Assembly (NCBI RefSeq): GCF_002252985.1
Contig: NZ_NHPJ01000094.1
Span: 19,832 to 83,831, forward strand
Length of the DNA stretch: 64,000 nucleotides
Reading direction: 5' to 3'
Source: Halorubrum halodurans
Lineage (GTDB): Archaea > Halobacteriota > Halobacteria > Halobacteriales > Haloferacaceae
Below the pieces are notes generated by a model. The model saw only the letters and a program-made list of their open reading frames with translations. It was not told the DNA's origin and ran no database searches. The position numbers and the translations under genes were made by a program. Of the stretch, positions 26,265 to 34,700 are shown in pieces. Numbering within the stretch: position 1 is the stretch's first letter; every line of letters starts with the position of its first letter.

Positions 26265-26972
26265 ATGCGGGTGCTTCGGGGACGGGGGGCGACCGTTCGG
26301 GCCGACCGCGAACACACCGCCCGGCTGCTCGCCGACGCGGCTGACGGGAGTCCCGGCGTCCGGGTCTGGGCACCGCCCCGGCAGGTCGCGTTCGGTCGCC
26401 GCGACGCGCGGGAGTCCGGGTACGACCGGGCGCGTCGGGTCGCCGAGGCGGCCGGGTTCGCCCCGGTCGAGCGCGACGTCGGCGGGCGTGCGGTCGCGTA
26501 CACCGGGCGGACCCTCGCGTTCGCGCTCTCGGTCCCGCTCGACGGGGACCGAGGCCGGATCGACGAGCGCTACGCCGACGTCACCCGCGCGGTGCGATCG
26601 GCGCTCGGGAGGGTCGGAGCCGCGGTCTCGCCCGGCGAGCCCTCCCGCTCGTTCTGTCCGGGCGATCACTCCCTCCGCGTCGCCGGGGGCGGGAAGGTGG
26701 CGGGGACGGCCCAGCGGGTCCGTGCCGACGCCGCGCTCGTCGCGGGCTGTCTCGTGGTCTCGCGCTCCGACGCGGCGGCGCTGGCGACCGTTCTCGAACC
26801 GGTGTACGACGCGCTCGACGTTCCGTTCGATCCGGAGTCGATCGGGAGCGTCGCGGAGGCCGGCGGGCCGGTCGAAGCCGAACGGATCGCGCGGGCCGTC
26901 GAGGAGGCGCTGATCGACCTGGCGGACGCCGACTCCCCGCGGGTCGATCGGGTCGGAGCCGAGCCCTGGTGA
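26265..26972 (+). CDS. lplA: Lipoate-protein ligase A family protein
   Basis: The 235-residue protein belongs to the biotin/lipoate A/B ligase fold. It has RDVGGRAVAYTGRTLAFAL (the RRxTGGGAVYHDxGxL-type lipoate-binding region), the catalytic-type lysine in VAGGGKVAGTAQRV, and a conserved CPGDHSL. Such enzymes activate lipoate with ATP and attach it to E2 and GcvH lysines. The shorter length resembles haloarchaeal LplA-like proteins; some archaeal LplA enzymes need a separate C-terminal partner, which is not adjacent here. ATG 26265 is chosen because upstream frame codons overlap the kinase promoter region. Activity on octanoate rather than lipoate is possible. Confidence 0.8.
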   Translation: MRVLRGRGATVRADREHTARLLADAADGSPGVRVWAPPRQVAFGRRDARESGYDRARRVAEAAGFAPVERDVGGRAVAYTGRTLAFALSVPLDGDRGRIDERYADVTRAVRSALGRVGAAVSPGEPSRSFCPGDHSLRVAGGGKVAGTAQRVRADAALVAGCLVVSRSDAAALATVLEPVYDALDVPFDPESIGSVAEAGGPVEAERIARAVEEALIDLADADSPRVDRVGAEPW

Positions 26973-27041
26973 GCCGAAACGGCCCACGACGCGGCGAGAC
27001 GACGCTTCGCCGCGCTCTCGGCGTATCGCGCTTTCGACGTG

Positions 27042-27049
27042 CTTTTTAT
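27042..27049 (+). promoter_or_regulatory. rps6e TATA box
   Basis: TTTTTATT centred about 26 nt upstream of the rps6e ATG at 27072 is a strong T-rich haloarchaeal TATA element in a leaderless arrangement. Confidence 0.55.
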
Positions 27050-27071
27050 TCGCGGGCGTCTCGGTCCGCGC

Positions 27072-27452
27072 ATGGCCGAATTCAAAGTCGTCGTCGCCGA
27101 CCCCGAGACCGGCGAGACGTTCCAGCGAGAGGTCGACGGACAGGACGCGAACCGATTCCTCGGTCGAGACGTGGGCGACGAGATCGGCGGCGACGCCGTC
27201 GGACTCTCCGACCACACCGTCGAGATCACCGGCGGCTCGGACGAGACGGGCCGACCGATGCGCGAGGACGTCTCCGGAACGCGCCTGAAGGAGCTGCTCC
27301 TCGAGGGCGGCGTCGGGTTCAAGCCGTCCCGCGAGGGCGAGCGAAAGCGGATCACCGTCCGCGGTCGCGAGATCGCCGACGACGTGGCCCAGATCAACGT
27401 CTCCGTCGTCGACGGCGAGGGCGACGTCGCCGCGGCGTTCGACGACGAGTAA
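27072..27452 (+). CDS. rps6e: 30S ribosomal protein S6e
   Basis: The 126-residue small-subunit protein is the archaeal/eukaryotic S6e: FKVVVADPETGETFQREV, FLGRDVGDEIGGDAVGL, ITGGSDETGRPMREDV, GVGFKPSREGERKRITVRGREIADDVAQINV. It matches the archaeal length; eukaryotic S6 has an added phosphorylated tail. The TATA box at 27042-27049 is placed for a leaderless transcript and confirms ATG 27072. A short gap of 9 nt leads to the next gene on the same strand, so they are likely one operon. Confidence 0.97.
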   Translation: MAEFKVVVADPETGETFQREVDGQDANRFLGRDVGDEIGGDAVGLSDHTVEITGGSDETGRPMREDVSGTRLKELLLEGGVGFKPSREGERKRITVRGREIADDVAQINVSVVDGEGDVAAAFDDE

Positions 27453-27461
27453 TCCGGCTTC

Positions 27462-27929
27462 ATGCCCCGCGTTCCCTCCGACGACGAGAGCGTCGCGTCC
27501 GTCCGCGTGACGCTCGCCCGCAGCGGCGGCACCCGCCGACCCTGCGTCCGCCTCCCGGCCGACGCCGACCTCGAGGGGCGCGTCGAGTCGGGCTCGTGTA
27601 CGTCGCTCGCGCTCGCGGACGGTGACCTCGTCCGGCTGGTGATCGACCGCGAGGAGTGCCACGCGCGGGTCCTCGCCGACGCCACGGGGCGGCTGCTCCG
27701 CGGGGCGTACGACAACCGGCGGCTGGCGCGCGATCCCGGCGCGGGCGAGAACCGGCTCGCCGCGTGGCTCGACGCAAACGACCGGGAACCGGGCGAGAGC
27801 GTCGTCCTCGACGTCGTGGTTCCGGGCGAGCTGTACGGGCTCCGGATCCCCGGCGAGCGCGCGGTGTACGACGCGAACCGCGGTCCACGGTCCTCGCTGT
27901 CGGACATCGCGCGGGACCTCGACGGCTGA
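27462..27929 (+). CDS. Conserved haloarchaeal protein downstream of S6e
   Basis: The 155-residue soluble protein has a repeated beta-rich look: ASVRVTLARSGGTRRPCVRLPAD, SLALADGDLVRLVIDREECHARV, GENRLAAWLDAND, GESVVLDVVVPGELYGLRIPGE. It could form a beta-barrel or double-psi-like fold. From memory it resembles a haloarchaeal domain of unknown function (possibly DUF7112), with no assigned role. It begins 9 nt after the S6e stop, so it is probably co-transcribed with rps6e, which makes a ribosome-linked role possible but unproven. No catalytic motif is seen. Confidence 0.7.
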   Translation: MPRVPSDDESVASVRVTLARSGGTRRPCVRLPADADLEGRVESGSCTSLALADGDLVRLVIDREECHARVLADATGRLLRGAYDNRRLARDPGAGENRLAAWLDANDREPGESVVLDVVVPGELYGLRIPGERAVYDANRGPRSSLSDIARDLDG

Positions 27930-28010
27930 GACGCGATCGCCGGGGGCGCGAGCCGTCGTGCGGCGATCGAGACGCGACCTCGCGGTCCCGACCGGCGACG
28001 GGCCGGATCG

Positions 28011-28016
28011 CTTATT
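28011..28016 (+). promoter_or_regulatory. TATA box of the heme gene cluster
   Basis: CTTATT, about 27 nt before the ahbAB ATG at 28041, fits a leaderless promoter for the three tetrapyrrole genes. Confidence 0.45.
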
Positions 28017-28040
28017 CTCTCGCGACCCCGATCCCCGTAC

Positions 28041-29126
28041 ATGAAGGAGGTCGACGCGGATCTGACGGCGCTCGACCGGGGGATCATCAACGCGTTCCAG
28101 GGTGGGTTCCCCGTGACCGCGCGCCCGTTCGAGCCCGCCGCCGCCGCGCTTCGTGACCACGGACTGGCGGTCACCGGCTCCGAGCTCTGCGAGCGCGTCC
28201 GGGAGCTCGACGAGTCGGGCGTGCTCTCGCGGTTCGGCGCGCTCGTCAACGCCGAGGAGATCGGCGGCGCGGCCTCGCTCGTCGCGATGCACGCGCCCGA
28301 GGACCGCTACGAGGCGATCGCGGAAACGGTCAACGACTTCACCGCGGTGGCACACAACTACGAGCGGGAGCACCCCCACCTCAACATGTGGTTCGTCGTG
28401 AGCGTCGCCGACCACCCCGACCCCGACAAGGACGGGAGCGACCGGGTCGAGGAGGTGCTCGCGGAGATCGAGGCGGCCACCGGCCAGGAGACGTACAACC
28501 TCCCCAAACTGCGGGAGTTCCACGTCGGCGCGAAGTTCCTCGTCGACGGGCCGGTCGCCGACGGCGACGTGGACCTCTCGGGGCTGGCCCCCGACGTCGA
28601 GCCGTCCGGTCGCTCGACGCTCTCGCCCGCCGAGCGTGACCTCGTCGTCGAGATCCAGGGCGGGCTGCCGGTGACGGAGACGCCGTACGCGGACGTGGCG
28701 GCGGCGATCGACGCCGACGTCGACTGGGTGATCGAGACGATAGAGCGGTTCCGGCTGGAGGGGAAAGTGCGTCGGGTCGGGGTCATCCCCAACCACTACG
28801 CGCTCGGGTACACGGAGAACGGGATGACCGTCTGGGACGTGCCCGAGGAGGTCTTGGACGAGGTCGGCCCCACGGTCGCGGATCTGGAGTTCGTCACGCA
28901 CTGCTACCAGCGTCCCCGGCACGCGGGCGTCTGGGAGTACAACTTCTTCGCGATGACGCACGGCCGGACCGAGGCCGAGAGCGAACGCCGCGTGGCGGAG
29001 GTGAAGGAGACGATGGCCGACTACTGGGACGTCGGCTCCGACGACTGGGACACGCTGTTCTCGACCCGAATCCTGAAGAAGACCGGGATCCGGATCGAGG
29101 AGCGCGCCGACAGCAACACGGCCTGA
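28041..29126 (+). CDS. ahbAB: Siroheme decarboxylase, fused AhbA-AhbB
   Basis: The 361-residue protein is two AsnC/Lrp-like siroheme decarboxylase units in one chain. The first unit (about 1-175) has a wHTH followed by VAHNYEREHPHLNMWFV (103-119). The second (about 193-355) has its own wHTH and VTHCYQRPRHAGVWEYNFFAMTHG (285-308). AhbA and AhbB form a heterodimer that decarboxylates siroheme to didecarboxysiroheme in the alternative heme pathway of archaea and sulfate reducers. The two halves carry the two distinct subunit signatures, so the fusion could supply both subunits. The next gene makes the siroheme precursor and the third makes aminolevulinate, which supports this role. Confidence 0.88.
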   Translation: MKEVDADLTALDRGIINAFQGGFPVTARPFEPAAAALRDHGLAVTGSELCERVRELDESGVLSRFGALVNAEEIGGAASLVAMHAPEDRYEAIAETVNDFTAVAHNYEREHPHLNMWFVVSVADHPDPDKDGSDRVEEVLAEIEAATGQETYNLPKLREFHVGAKFLVDGPVADGDVDLSGLAPDVEPSGRSTLSPAERDLVVEIQGGLPVTETPYADVAAAIDADVDWVIETIERFRLEGKVRRVGVIPNHYALGYTENGMTVWDVPEEVLDEVGPTVADLEFVTHCYQRPRHAGVWEYNFFAMTHGRTEAESERRVAEVKETMADYWDVGSDDWDTLFSTRILKKTGIRIEERADSNTA

Positions 29127-29152
29127 TACGCCGTGGCGACGACTCCCACACC

Positions 29153-29815
29153 ATGATACCGCTGTACCACGACCTCTCCGAGGAGACCGTCCTCGTCGTC
29201 GGCGGCGGCGCGGTCGGCCGGCGGAAGGCCCTGAACTTCGCGGAGGAGGCGCGCGTCGTCGTCGTCAGCCCCGCGTTCGACGACCGACTGGTCGAGGCGG
29301 CTGCCGAGGACGACTCCCCGATCGGCCTGGTTCGTGCCGCCCCGAACGCCGACTCGGTGTCGGCGTGGGTCGACCGCGTCGATCCCGCGCTCGTGGTCGC
29401 CGCGACCGACGACCCGGCGGTGAACGCGGCCGCGGAGGCGGCGGCGCTCGACGCGGGGCGCCTGATCAACCGCACCGACGTCTCCGGCGGGCGCGATCCG
29501 GGGAGCGTCGTCGTCCCGGCGACCGTCGCGGACGACCCGGTCAGGGTGGCGGTCTCCACGGGCGGGCGGAGCCCCGCGCTCTCGAAGGCGCTCCGCGAGC
29601 GGATCGGCGCCGAGATCGAGGGTGCCGGGGCGATGGCCGAGCTCACGGGGGAGCTGCGTGAGGAGCTCTCGGCGGCGGGCGTCGACCCCGAGATCCGCCG
29701 GGAAGCGATCCGCCGAGTCGTGCGATCCGAGGGGGTTTGGAAGGGTTTACAAAAGGGGAGATCCAAGGCTCGAATCGAGGCAGACAACGTGATAGAGGAG
29801 GTCGTCGACCGATGA
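29153..29815 (+). CDS. Precorrin-2 dehydrogenase (siroheme synthase N-domain)
   Basis: The 220-residue protein has an N-terminal Rossmann fold with ETVLVVGGGAVGRRKALNF, the NRTDVSGGRDPGSVVVPATV segment, and the dimerisation motif VSTGGRSPALSKALRERI. It matches the CysG N-terminal/Met8p family. It oxidises precorrin-2 to sirohydrochlorin with NAD; Met8-type enzymes can also insert iron. Sirohydrochlorin then becomes siroheme for the AhbAB protein upstream. The gene sits 26 nt after ahbAB and overlaps hemA by 4 nt (ATGA, 29812-29815), making a tight operon. Length matches the stand-alone family. Confidence 0.92.
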   Translation: MIPLYHDLSEETVLVVGGGAVGRRKALNFAEEARVVVVSPAFDDRLVEAAAEDDSPIGLVRAAPNADSVSAWVDRVDPALVVAATDDPAVNAAAEAAALDAGRLINRTDVSGGRDPGSVVVPATVADDPVRVAVSTGGRSPALSKALRERIGAEIEGAGAMAELTGELREELSAAGVDPEIRREAIRRVVRSEGVWKGLQKGRSKARIEADNVIEEVVDR

Positions 29816-31158
29816 AGGAGCCGGGTGCGATCACGGGCGTGAGCGTCGCCCACGGCGACGCGACGATAGACGAGATCGACGCCGCCGGCGGCGAGAGCGT
29901 CCGGGCGACCGTGTCGGACCTCCTCGCGCGCGACGGGGTCGAGGAGGCGTTCGCGCTCCGGACGTGTAACCGCTCGGAGGCGTACGTCGTCACCGACCGG
30001 ACCACGAAGGGTCGGGAGGCGCTCGAGTCGTTCGCGCCGTCGGTCCGCGGCGCGGCGGTCCGCCGGCTCGACCACGAGGGCAGTCTGGAGCACCTGATGC
30101 GGGTCGCCTCCGGCCTCGAGTCGCTCGTCCTCGGCGAGGACCAGATCATCGGCCAGATGCGGGAGGCCTACGAGGAGTCCCGCTCGGCCGGCGGGATCGG
30201 TCCCGTCCTGGAGGACGCCGTCACGAAGGCGCTCCACGTCGGGGAACGCGCCCGCACGGAGACGTCGATAAACGAGGGGGTCGTCTCGCTCGGCTCCGCG
30301 GCGGTCCGGCTCGCGGCCGGCGAGATCGACCTGACGGACGGCACCGCGGTCGTCGTCGGCGCGGGCGAGATGGGCACGCTCGCGGCCCGCACGCTCGACG
30401 CCACGACGGTCTCGGAGATCGTCGTCGCGAACCGGACGGTGCCGAACGCGCGGTACGTCGCCGAGGAGGTCGACACCGACTCGTCGGTCGTCCACCTGAG
30501 CGACCTCCCCGCCGTGGTCCCGGACGCGGACCTCGTGATCACGGCGACCGGCAGTCCGGAGCCGGTGCTCGACCCGGCGGCGTTCACGGGCGTGGACCGG
30601 ATCGTCTGTATCGACATCGCCCAGCCCCGCGACGTCGACCCGGAGACCGGCGATCTGGAGGGGGTCTCGCTGTACGACATCGACGCCCTGGAGGACGTCA
30701 CCCGCGAGACCCGGAGGCGCCGGGAGACGGAGGCCCGCGAGGTGGAGTCGATCATCGACGAGGAGCTCGACCGGATCCTCCGGTCGTACAAGCGGAAGCG
30801 CGCCGACGACGCCATCTCGGCGATGTACGCCGGCGCGGACCGGGTCAAGGCCCGCGAGCTCGACCGCGCGCTCACGAAGCTCGAGGCGCAGGGCGGGCTG
30901 ACCGACGACCAGCGCGAGACCGTCGAGGCGATGGCGGACGCGCTGGTCGGCCAGCTGCTCGCGGCCCCGACGCGGTCGCTCCGGGACGCCGCCGGCGAGG
31001 ACGACTGGGAGACGATCCGGACGGCGCTCGAGCTGTTCGACCCCGAGTTCGACGCCCCGCCGGAGACGCCGGGCGGAACCGACGGCGAGGTCGAAGCCCC
31101 CGCCGGCGCGCCGTTCGACACGATCCCGGACTCCGCGACCGAGGAGCTCGACGACTGA
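29812..31158 (+). CDS. hemA: Glutamyl-tRNA reductase
   Basis: The 448-residue enzyme reduces glutamyl-tRNA to glutamate-1-semialdehyde, the first committed step of tetrapyrrole synthesis in archaea. It has the catalytic Cys C52 in ALRTCNRSEAYVV, the ASGLESLVLGEDQIIGQMREAY glutamate-recognition region, a Rossmann motif VVVGAGEMG, and a helical dimerisation domain. The C-terminal 35 residues are an acidic, Pro/Gly-rich tail beyond the family core. ATG 29812 overlaps the upstream stop, so it is translationally coupled to the precorrin-2 dehydrogenase. Together the three genes cover the start of the pathway and the siroheme branch. Confidence 0.96.
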   Translation: MKEPGAITGVSVAHGDATIDEIDAAGGESVRATVSDLLARDGVEEAFALRTCNRSEAYVVTDRTTKGREALESFAPSVRGAAVRRLDHEGSLEHLMRVASGLESLVLGEDQIIGQMREAYEESRSAGGIGPVLEDAVTKALHVGERARTETSINEGVVSLGSAAVRLAAGEIDLTDGTAVVVGAGEMGTLAARTLDATTVSEIVVANRTVPNARYVAEEVDTDSSVVHLSDLPAVVPDADLVITATGSPEPVLDPAAFTGVDRIVCIDIAQPRDVDPETGDLEGVSLYDIDALEDVTRETRRRRETEAREVESIIDEELDRILRSYKRKRADDAISAMYAGADRVKARELDRALTKLEAQGGLTDDQRETVEAMADALVGQLLAAPTRSLRDAAGEDDWETIRTALELFDPEFDAPPETPGGTDGEVEAPAGAPFDTIPDSATEELDD

Positions 31159-31636
31159 CGCCGGGTACGTTTTCGACCGAAACCCGCTTCTTACGGACGA
31201 GGTGGAGTCCCCGCTCTGGCACGTACGCTGGACGTTCTCGGCTTCCACGTCGAGGCGGGTTTCGTACGCTGTGAGGATGAAGCCGGACCGCGACTCGTTC
31301 ACGTTGAACCCTTTCGAGAGACGGAGTTGACCATGCGTGTCTCCGAGAGGAGGAGTCGGCCGTGCTTACGATCCGTTCCGCGCCCAAAGACGGGATACCC
31401 CCTCGATTTTACAGGTGGGCGGAAGACGGTTTAGCGGCCGAGACCCTCGAGATCCGGCCTGCCGTGAGTTCGCCAACTAGTGTGACATGACGAGCGGCTC
31501 TTCTCGAGTTTCCGCAAGTCACTCTTCGGATTCTTTTCTCTGGCGACCGTCCAACCGGCACGAGCGCGACGCCGGCAGGTGTGGGCACGCTCGTCCGGGA
31601 CGGTGGCGAACCGAAAAGAAGGCCGGACGGCTGACC
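31159..31636. other. 478-bp gene-free gap at the edge of a lower-GC block
   Basis: No convincing gene is present. A 9-bp inverted repeat, GAAACCCGC (31179-31187) and GCGGGTTTC (31255-31263), lies near hemA. The minus-strand frame here has a few protein-like stretches but starts and ends without context, so a decayed insertion-sequence fragment is possible. GC falls across this gap, from the hemA side to the ABC-transporter side. Confidence 0.45.
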
Positions 31637-32530
31637 CTACTCGTCGGGTCCGCCGGCGACGTACTGGGTGACGTTTCCGAGGTTCATCGCCACTGCGAGG
31701 AGGATCGCGATCACGAGGACGATGAAGGCGGAGATCGCGTTCATCTTCGGCGCGGCGCCGTACTTGATCATCGAGAACATCGCCGTCGTCAGCACGTCCA
31801 TCGTGCCCTTGGTGAAGAACGCACGGATGAAGTCCTCAAACGATCGGATCCACGCGAACAGGAAGCCCGCGCCGACCGCCGGGGCGATGATCGGCAGCGT
31901 CACATCCCGGAAGGTCTCCAGCGGACTCGCACCCAAGTCCCGCGCAGCCTCCTCCAACTGTTCGTCGAAGGTGTACAGCCGGGCGGAGACGATGAGAAGG
32001 ACGAACGGGAACCCGTACACGGAGTGGGTCAACACGAGAGTCAGGAACCCAGGGACGAACAGGTCACCCACTACTGGGATCGCGGACAGCAGCGTCCGGA
32101 AGTAGATCAGGAGCGCGATACCCAGAACGACGCCGGGAACGATCATCGGTAGGATGCCGAAGGTCCGGAACGCGGACTTCAGCGGGAACTCCCGGCGCGC
32201 GAGGGCGAACGAGGCCAGCACGCCGAGCACCGTTGCGATACACGCCGCAACCGTCGCGACCTGGGCGCTATTAAACAGCGCCATCATCAGTCCGGGATCG
32301 GAGAACGTCGCGGCGTAGTGCTGGAGGGTGAATCCCTCGAACGGGAACAGGGTGCTCGCGTTCTGTGCAACCGAGAGGAATACCATCACTGCGAGCGGGA
32401 TCCACAGGAACACGAGCAACAGCCCCGCGATTCCGTAGAGTCCCCGGCGCAGCCAGCGCTCGCGGGTCCGGTGGTCAAAGAACCGTTCGACGGTCGTCAC
32501 GTCAGTCGTGTTTTCCGTGTTAGTCGCCAT
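31637..32530 (-). CDS. potC: Polyamine-type ABC transporter permease (PotC-like)
   Basis: The 297-residue protein has six membrane helices and the permease coupling loop LEEAARDLGASPLETFRDVTLPIIAPA, which docks on the ATPase. It resembles PotC/YdcV permeases of spermidine/putrescine importers. The final product of the D-B-C gene order, it starts with ATG at 32528-32530, one base after the potB stop; a GTG at 32539 would instead give an 8-nt overlap. The substrate is inferred from the family only; related systems also carry other cationic or organic solutes. Base composition is lower in GC than the core genes. Confidence 0.85.
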   Translation of the reverse strand: MATNTENTTDVTTVERFFDHRTRERWLRRGLYGIAGLLLVFLWIPLAVMVFLSVAQNASTLFPFEGFTLQHYAATFSDPGLMMALFNSAQVATVAACIATVLGVLASFALARREFPLKSAFRTFGILPMIVPGVVLGIALLIYFRTLLSAIPVVGDLFVPGFLTLVLTHSVYGFPFVLLIVSARLYTFDEQLEEAARDLGASPLETFRDVTLPIIAPAVGAGFLFAWIRSFEDFIRAFFTKGTMDVLTTAMFSMIKYGAAPKMNAISAFIVLVIAILLAVAMNLGNVTQYVAGGPDE

Positions 32531-32531
32531 C

Positions 32532-33455
32532 TCAGACACCTCCCAGTTCGTCGACGTCGACGTAGCGGAAAGCCAGGGCGAACGCGACGACGATGGTCAA
32601 GACGATGAACATCGAGCCAGCGCTACCGTAGCCGATCGCATACAGCGAGTTGATGCGCTCCTCGATCAGTTGGCCGATCATCAATACCTTCCCCTGTCCG
32701 AGGAAACGTGGCGTGATGAAGGCCCCGAGGGAGGGGACGAACACGAACAGGCTCCCGCTGATGATTCCCGGTAACGCGAGCGGGAGAATGACGTCTTTCA
32801 GTACTGCCGGACGCGACGCACCGAGATCACGGGCCGCCTCGACGAGTGAGAAGTCGATGCCGTCGAGGCTCGCGTATAGCGACAGTAGCATGTACGGGAA
32901 GTATGCGTGCGTCAGACCGACGATGATCGCCGGGACCCCGAAGTTGAACACGGCTAGAGGCTCGGATATCATCCCGAGTTTGAGCAGCGTCGCGTTGAGA
33001 ACCCCGTTCGGACCGAACATCAACAGCCACGAGTAGGCCCGCACGAGGTACATCGTGAAGAACGGGAGGAGCACGAGGAAGATGACGACCTTGAACACCC
33101 GCCCGCCTTTCCGTGCGAGCAGATAGGCGAGGGGGAAGGCAAGCGAGAAACACATCACGGTCGTCACTATGGCGATCACATACGAGAGCAGCAGCGACTC
33201 CATGAACGCGGTGTTCCAGAACGAGCTCTCCCAGGGTAGACCGGGGCCGGTAAGTTGCCCGTAGTTGTCCAGCGACGGCTGCCAGACGATGTTGTACGCC
33301 TCGTTGATGTTCATGAAGCTCACCGTCACCATGAACGTCAGCGGCGCCAACAGCAACAGGCCAAGCCAGATCGTCGAGGGTCCGGCGGTCAGAGCGAGCT
33401 TGCCTCTGGCCGTCCGGAGCAGCGATCTGTTGTTGGTGTCTGTGCTTGCGGCCAT
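32532..33455 (-). CDS. potB: Polyamine-type ABC transporter permease (PotB-like)
   Basis: The 307-residue protein has about six membrane helices after a cytoplasmic N-terminus of about 25 residues. Its EAA coupling loop reads LVEAARDLGASRPAVLKDVILPLALPG. It resembles PotB/YdcU permeases, which pair with PotC to form the channel. It lies one base after the potD stop, and one base before the potC ATG, so the three genes are one operon. A 60-base sample near its start has about 55 percent GC, well below the neighbouring heme genes. Confidence 0.85.
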   Translation of the reverse strand: MAASTDTNNRSLLRTARGKLALTAGPSTIWLGLLLLAPLTFMVTVSFMNINEAYNIVWQPSLDNYGQLTGPGLPWESSFWNTAFMESLLLSYVIAIVTTVMCFSLAFPLAYLLARKGGRVFKVVIFLVLLPFFTMYLVRAYSWLLMFGPNGVLNATLLKLGMISEPLAVFNFGVPAIIVGLTHAYFPYMLLSLYASLDGIDFSLVEAARDLGASRPAVLKDVILPLALPGIISGSLFVFVPSLGAFITPRFLGQGKVLMIGQLIEERINSLYAIGYGSAGSMFIVLTIVVAFALAFRYVDVDELGGV

Positions 33456-33456
33456 C

Positions 33457-34599
33457 TTACGCGGACTTGATCTCCTCCCACGCAGTGAGCCAGGCGTCTT
33501 CGTTCTCGACAGACTTGAACGGGATCATCGACTCCAGCTGTGAGGGATCGATCGCTCCGAACATCTCGTTTTGCTCGTCGCTCAGGTGCTCCTGGGTCTT
33601 GGGGTTGACCGACGGAGAGTACCCGATCTTCGCCAGAGACGCACCGTTCTGGGGCGAGATGTACTCGTTGATGACCTTCCACGCGGCCTCTTTGTTGTCC
33701 GACGCCTTCGAGACGACCGCGGATTCGAACCACGCCAGCGATCCCTCCTTCGGTGCCGCCATCTTGGGCCAGGTCTTGCCGTTCGACCACATCTCGACGA
33801 TCTCGTTGCGACCGGACTGGCCGATGACGAAGTTCCCCTGATTGAACTGCTTAATGTAGGTCGGGTCGGCGGCGATGTACCCTTGAAGCATGTCCTTCTG
33901 GTCGATCATCGTGTTCTTCACTTCCTCGATCTGGTCCTCCGAGAGGCTGACCGACGATCCCTCGAAGGCGTCGCGGTACCCGAGGTACAACGCGGCTCCC
34001 GACATGGCTTTGAAGTGGTTGTCGTACATGATGATGTTCCCCGAGTACTCGTCGTTGAACAGCATGTCGTAACTCTGCTCGTGGTCCTCGGAGACCTCCC
34101 GCGAGTCGTAGGAGTAGCCGTACCACCCGAAGCGGATCGGGACGCCGTACGTGTTACCGCCGCTGGTGAACTGCGACTCCTGGAACCCCTTGAAGACCTC
34201 GTAAATGTCCCCACTATTGGTCATCACGTCCTCGTTGACCGGCGCGGCCAGGTCCGCGTCCATCATCTTCGGCACGTAGTTGTTGTTCGGGATCGCGATG
34301 TCGTACTGCTCGTTTTGACCCGAGTTCCACGAAGAGAACATCTTCGAAGAGGAGGTCGACTTCGTGATCTCCAGCGTGACTCCCACCTCGTCTTCGATCC
34401 TGGATTTGATGTCCGGGTCCGCGTATTCCTCCCACGTCAGGATGTTGATCGTCTGTGATCCACTGCCACCACCGAGACCACCGAGACAGCCTGCGGTCCC
34501 CGTGAGTCCCACCGCACCGGCACCCGCTATGTAGGTCCGCCGCGAGACCGTACTGTTACCGCTCGATGCCTGATCGCCGTCAGTCTGACTGTCAGACAT
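33457..34599 (-). CDS. potD: Polyamine-type ABC substrate-binding lipoprotein (PotD-like)
   Basis: The 380-residue protein has a twin-arginine signal with RR at 20-21 (SRRTYIAGAGAVGL) and a lipobox TAGC ending at C38, so it is probably exported folded by Tat and lipid-anchored outside the cell. The mature part is a type II periplasmic-binding fold similar to PotD/PotF (NILTWEEYADPDI, YDIAIPNNNYVPKM, FVIGQSGRNEIVEMW). It delivers solute to PotB-PotC. A TTTTATAAAA box (34625-34634) lies about 30 nt before the ATG complement 34597-34599. The C-terminal TAWEEIKSA is also typical. Confidence 0.88.
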   Translation of the reverse strand: MSDSQTDGDQASSGNSTVSRRTYIAGAGAVGLTGTAGCLGGLGGGSGSQTINILTWEEYADPDIKSRIEDEVGVTLEITKSTSSSKMFSSWNSGQNEQYDIAIPNNNYVPKMMDADLAAPVNEDVMTNSGDIYEVFKGFQESQFTSGGNTYGVPIRFGWYGYSYDSREVSEDHEQSYDMLFNDEYSGNIIMYDNHFKAMSGAALYLGYRDAFEGSSVSLSEDQIEEVKNTMIDQKDMLQGYIAADPTYIKQFNQGNFVIGQSGRNEIVEMWSNGKTWPKMAAPKEGSLAWFESAVVSKASDNKEAAWKVINEYISPQNGASLAKIGYSPSVNPKTQEHLSDEQNEMFGAIDPSQLESMIPFKSVENEDAWLTAWEEIKSA

Positions 34600-34624
34600 A
34601 TCAACCGCGTAGTTTTTACTACCC

Positions 34625-34634
34625 TTTTATAAAA
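34625..34634. promoter_or_regulatory. potD TATA box in the divergent pot promoter region
   Basis: TTTTATAAAA, a near-palindromic TATA element, lies about 26-35 nt before the potD ATG on the minus strand. It sits in the 101-bp divergent region shared with potA. Confidence 0.5.
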
Positions 34635-34670
34635 TTATGTATCATGACATTCGATCCTTCAGTCGGTAAG

Positions 34671-34676
34671 TTTATA
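34671..34676 (+). promoter_or_regulatory. potA TATA box
   Basis: TTTATA centred 27 nt before ATG 34701 suggests a leaderless potA mRNA. It argues against the earlier in-frame ATGs at 34566 and 34644. Confidence 0.45.
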
Positions 34677-34700
34677 CTCGACTCTTGGAAACGCCGTGCC

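Noticed and set aside
26157..28961. A 934-codon minus-strand frame opposite lplA, rps6e and ahbAB
   Set aside because: It is antisense to recognisable genes, with no signatures of its own.
28894..31302. An 802-codon minus-strand frame opposite the heme genes
   Set aside because: It covers three well-supported plus-strand genes and is arginine-rich, unlike haloarchaeal proteins.
31159..31480. A TnpB- or transposase-like reading of the minus strand
   Set aside because: I could not match any transposase motif; kept only as a possible remnant.
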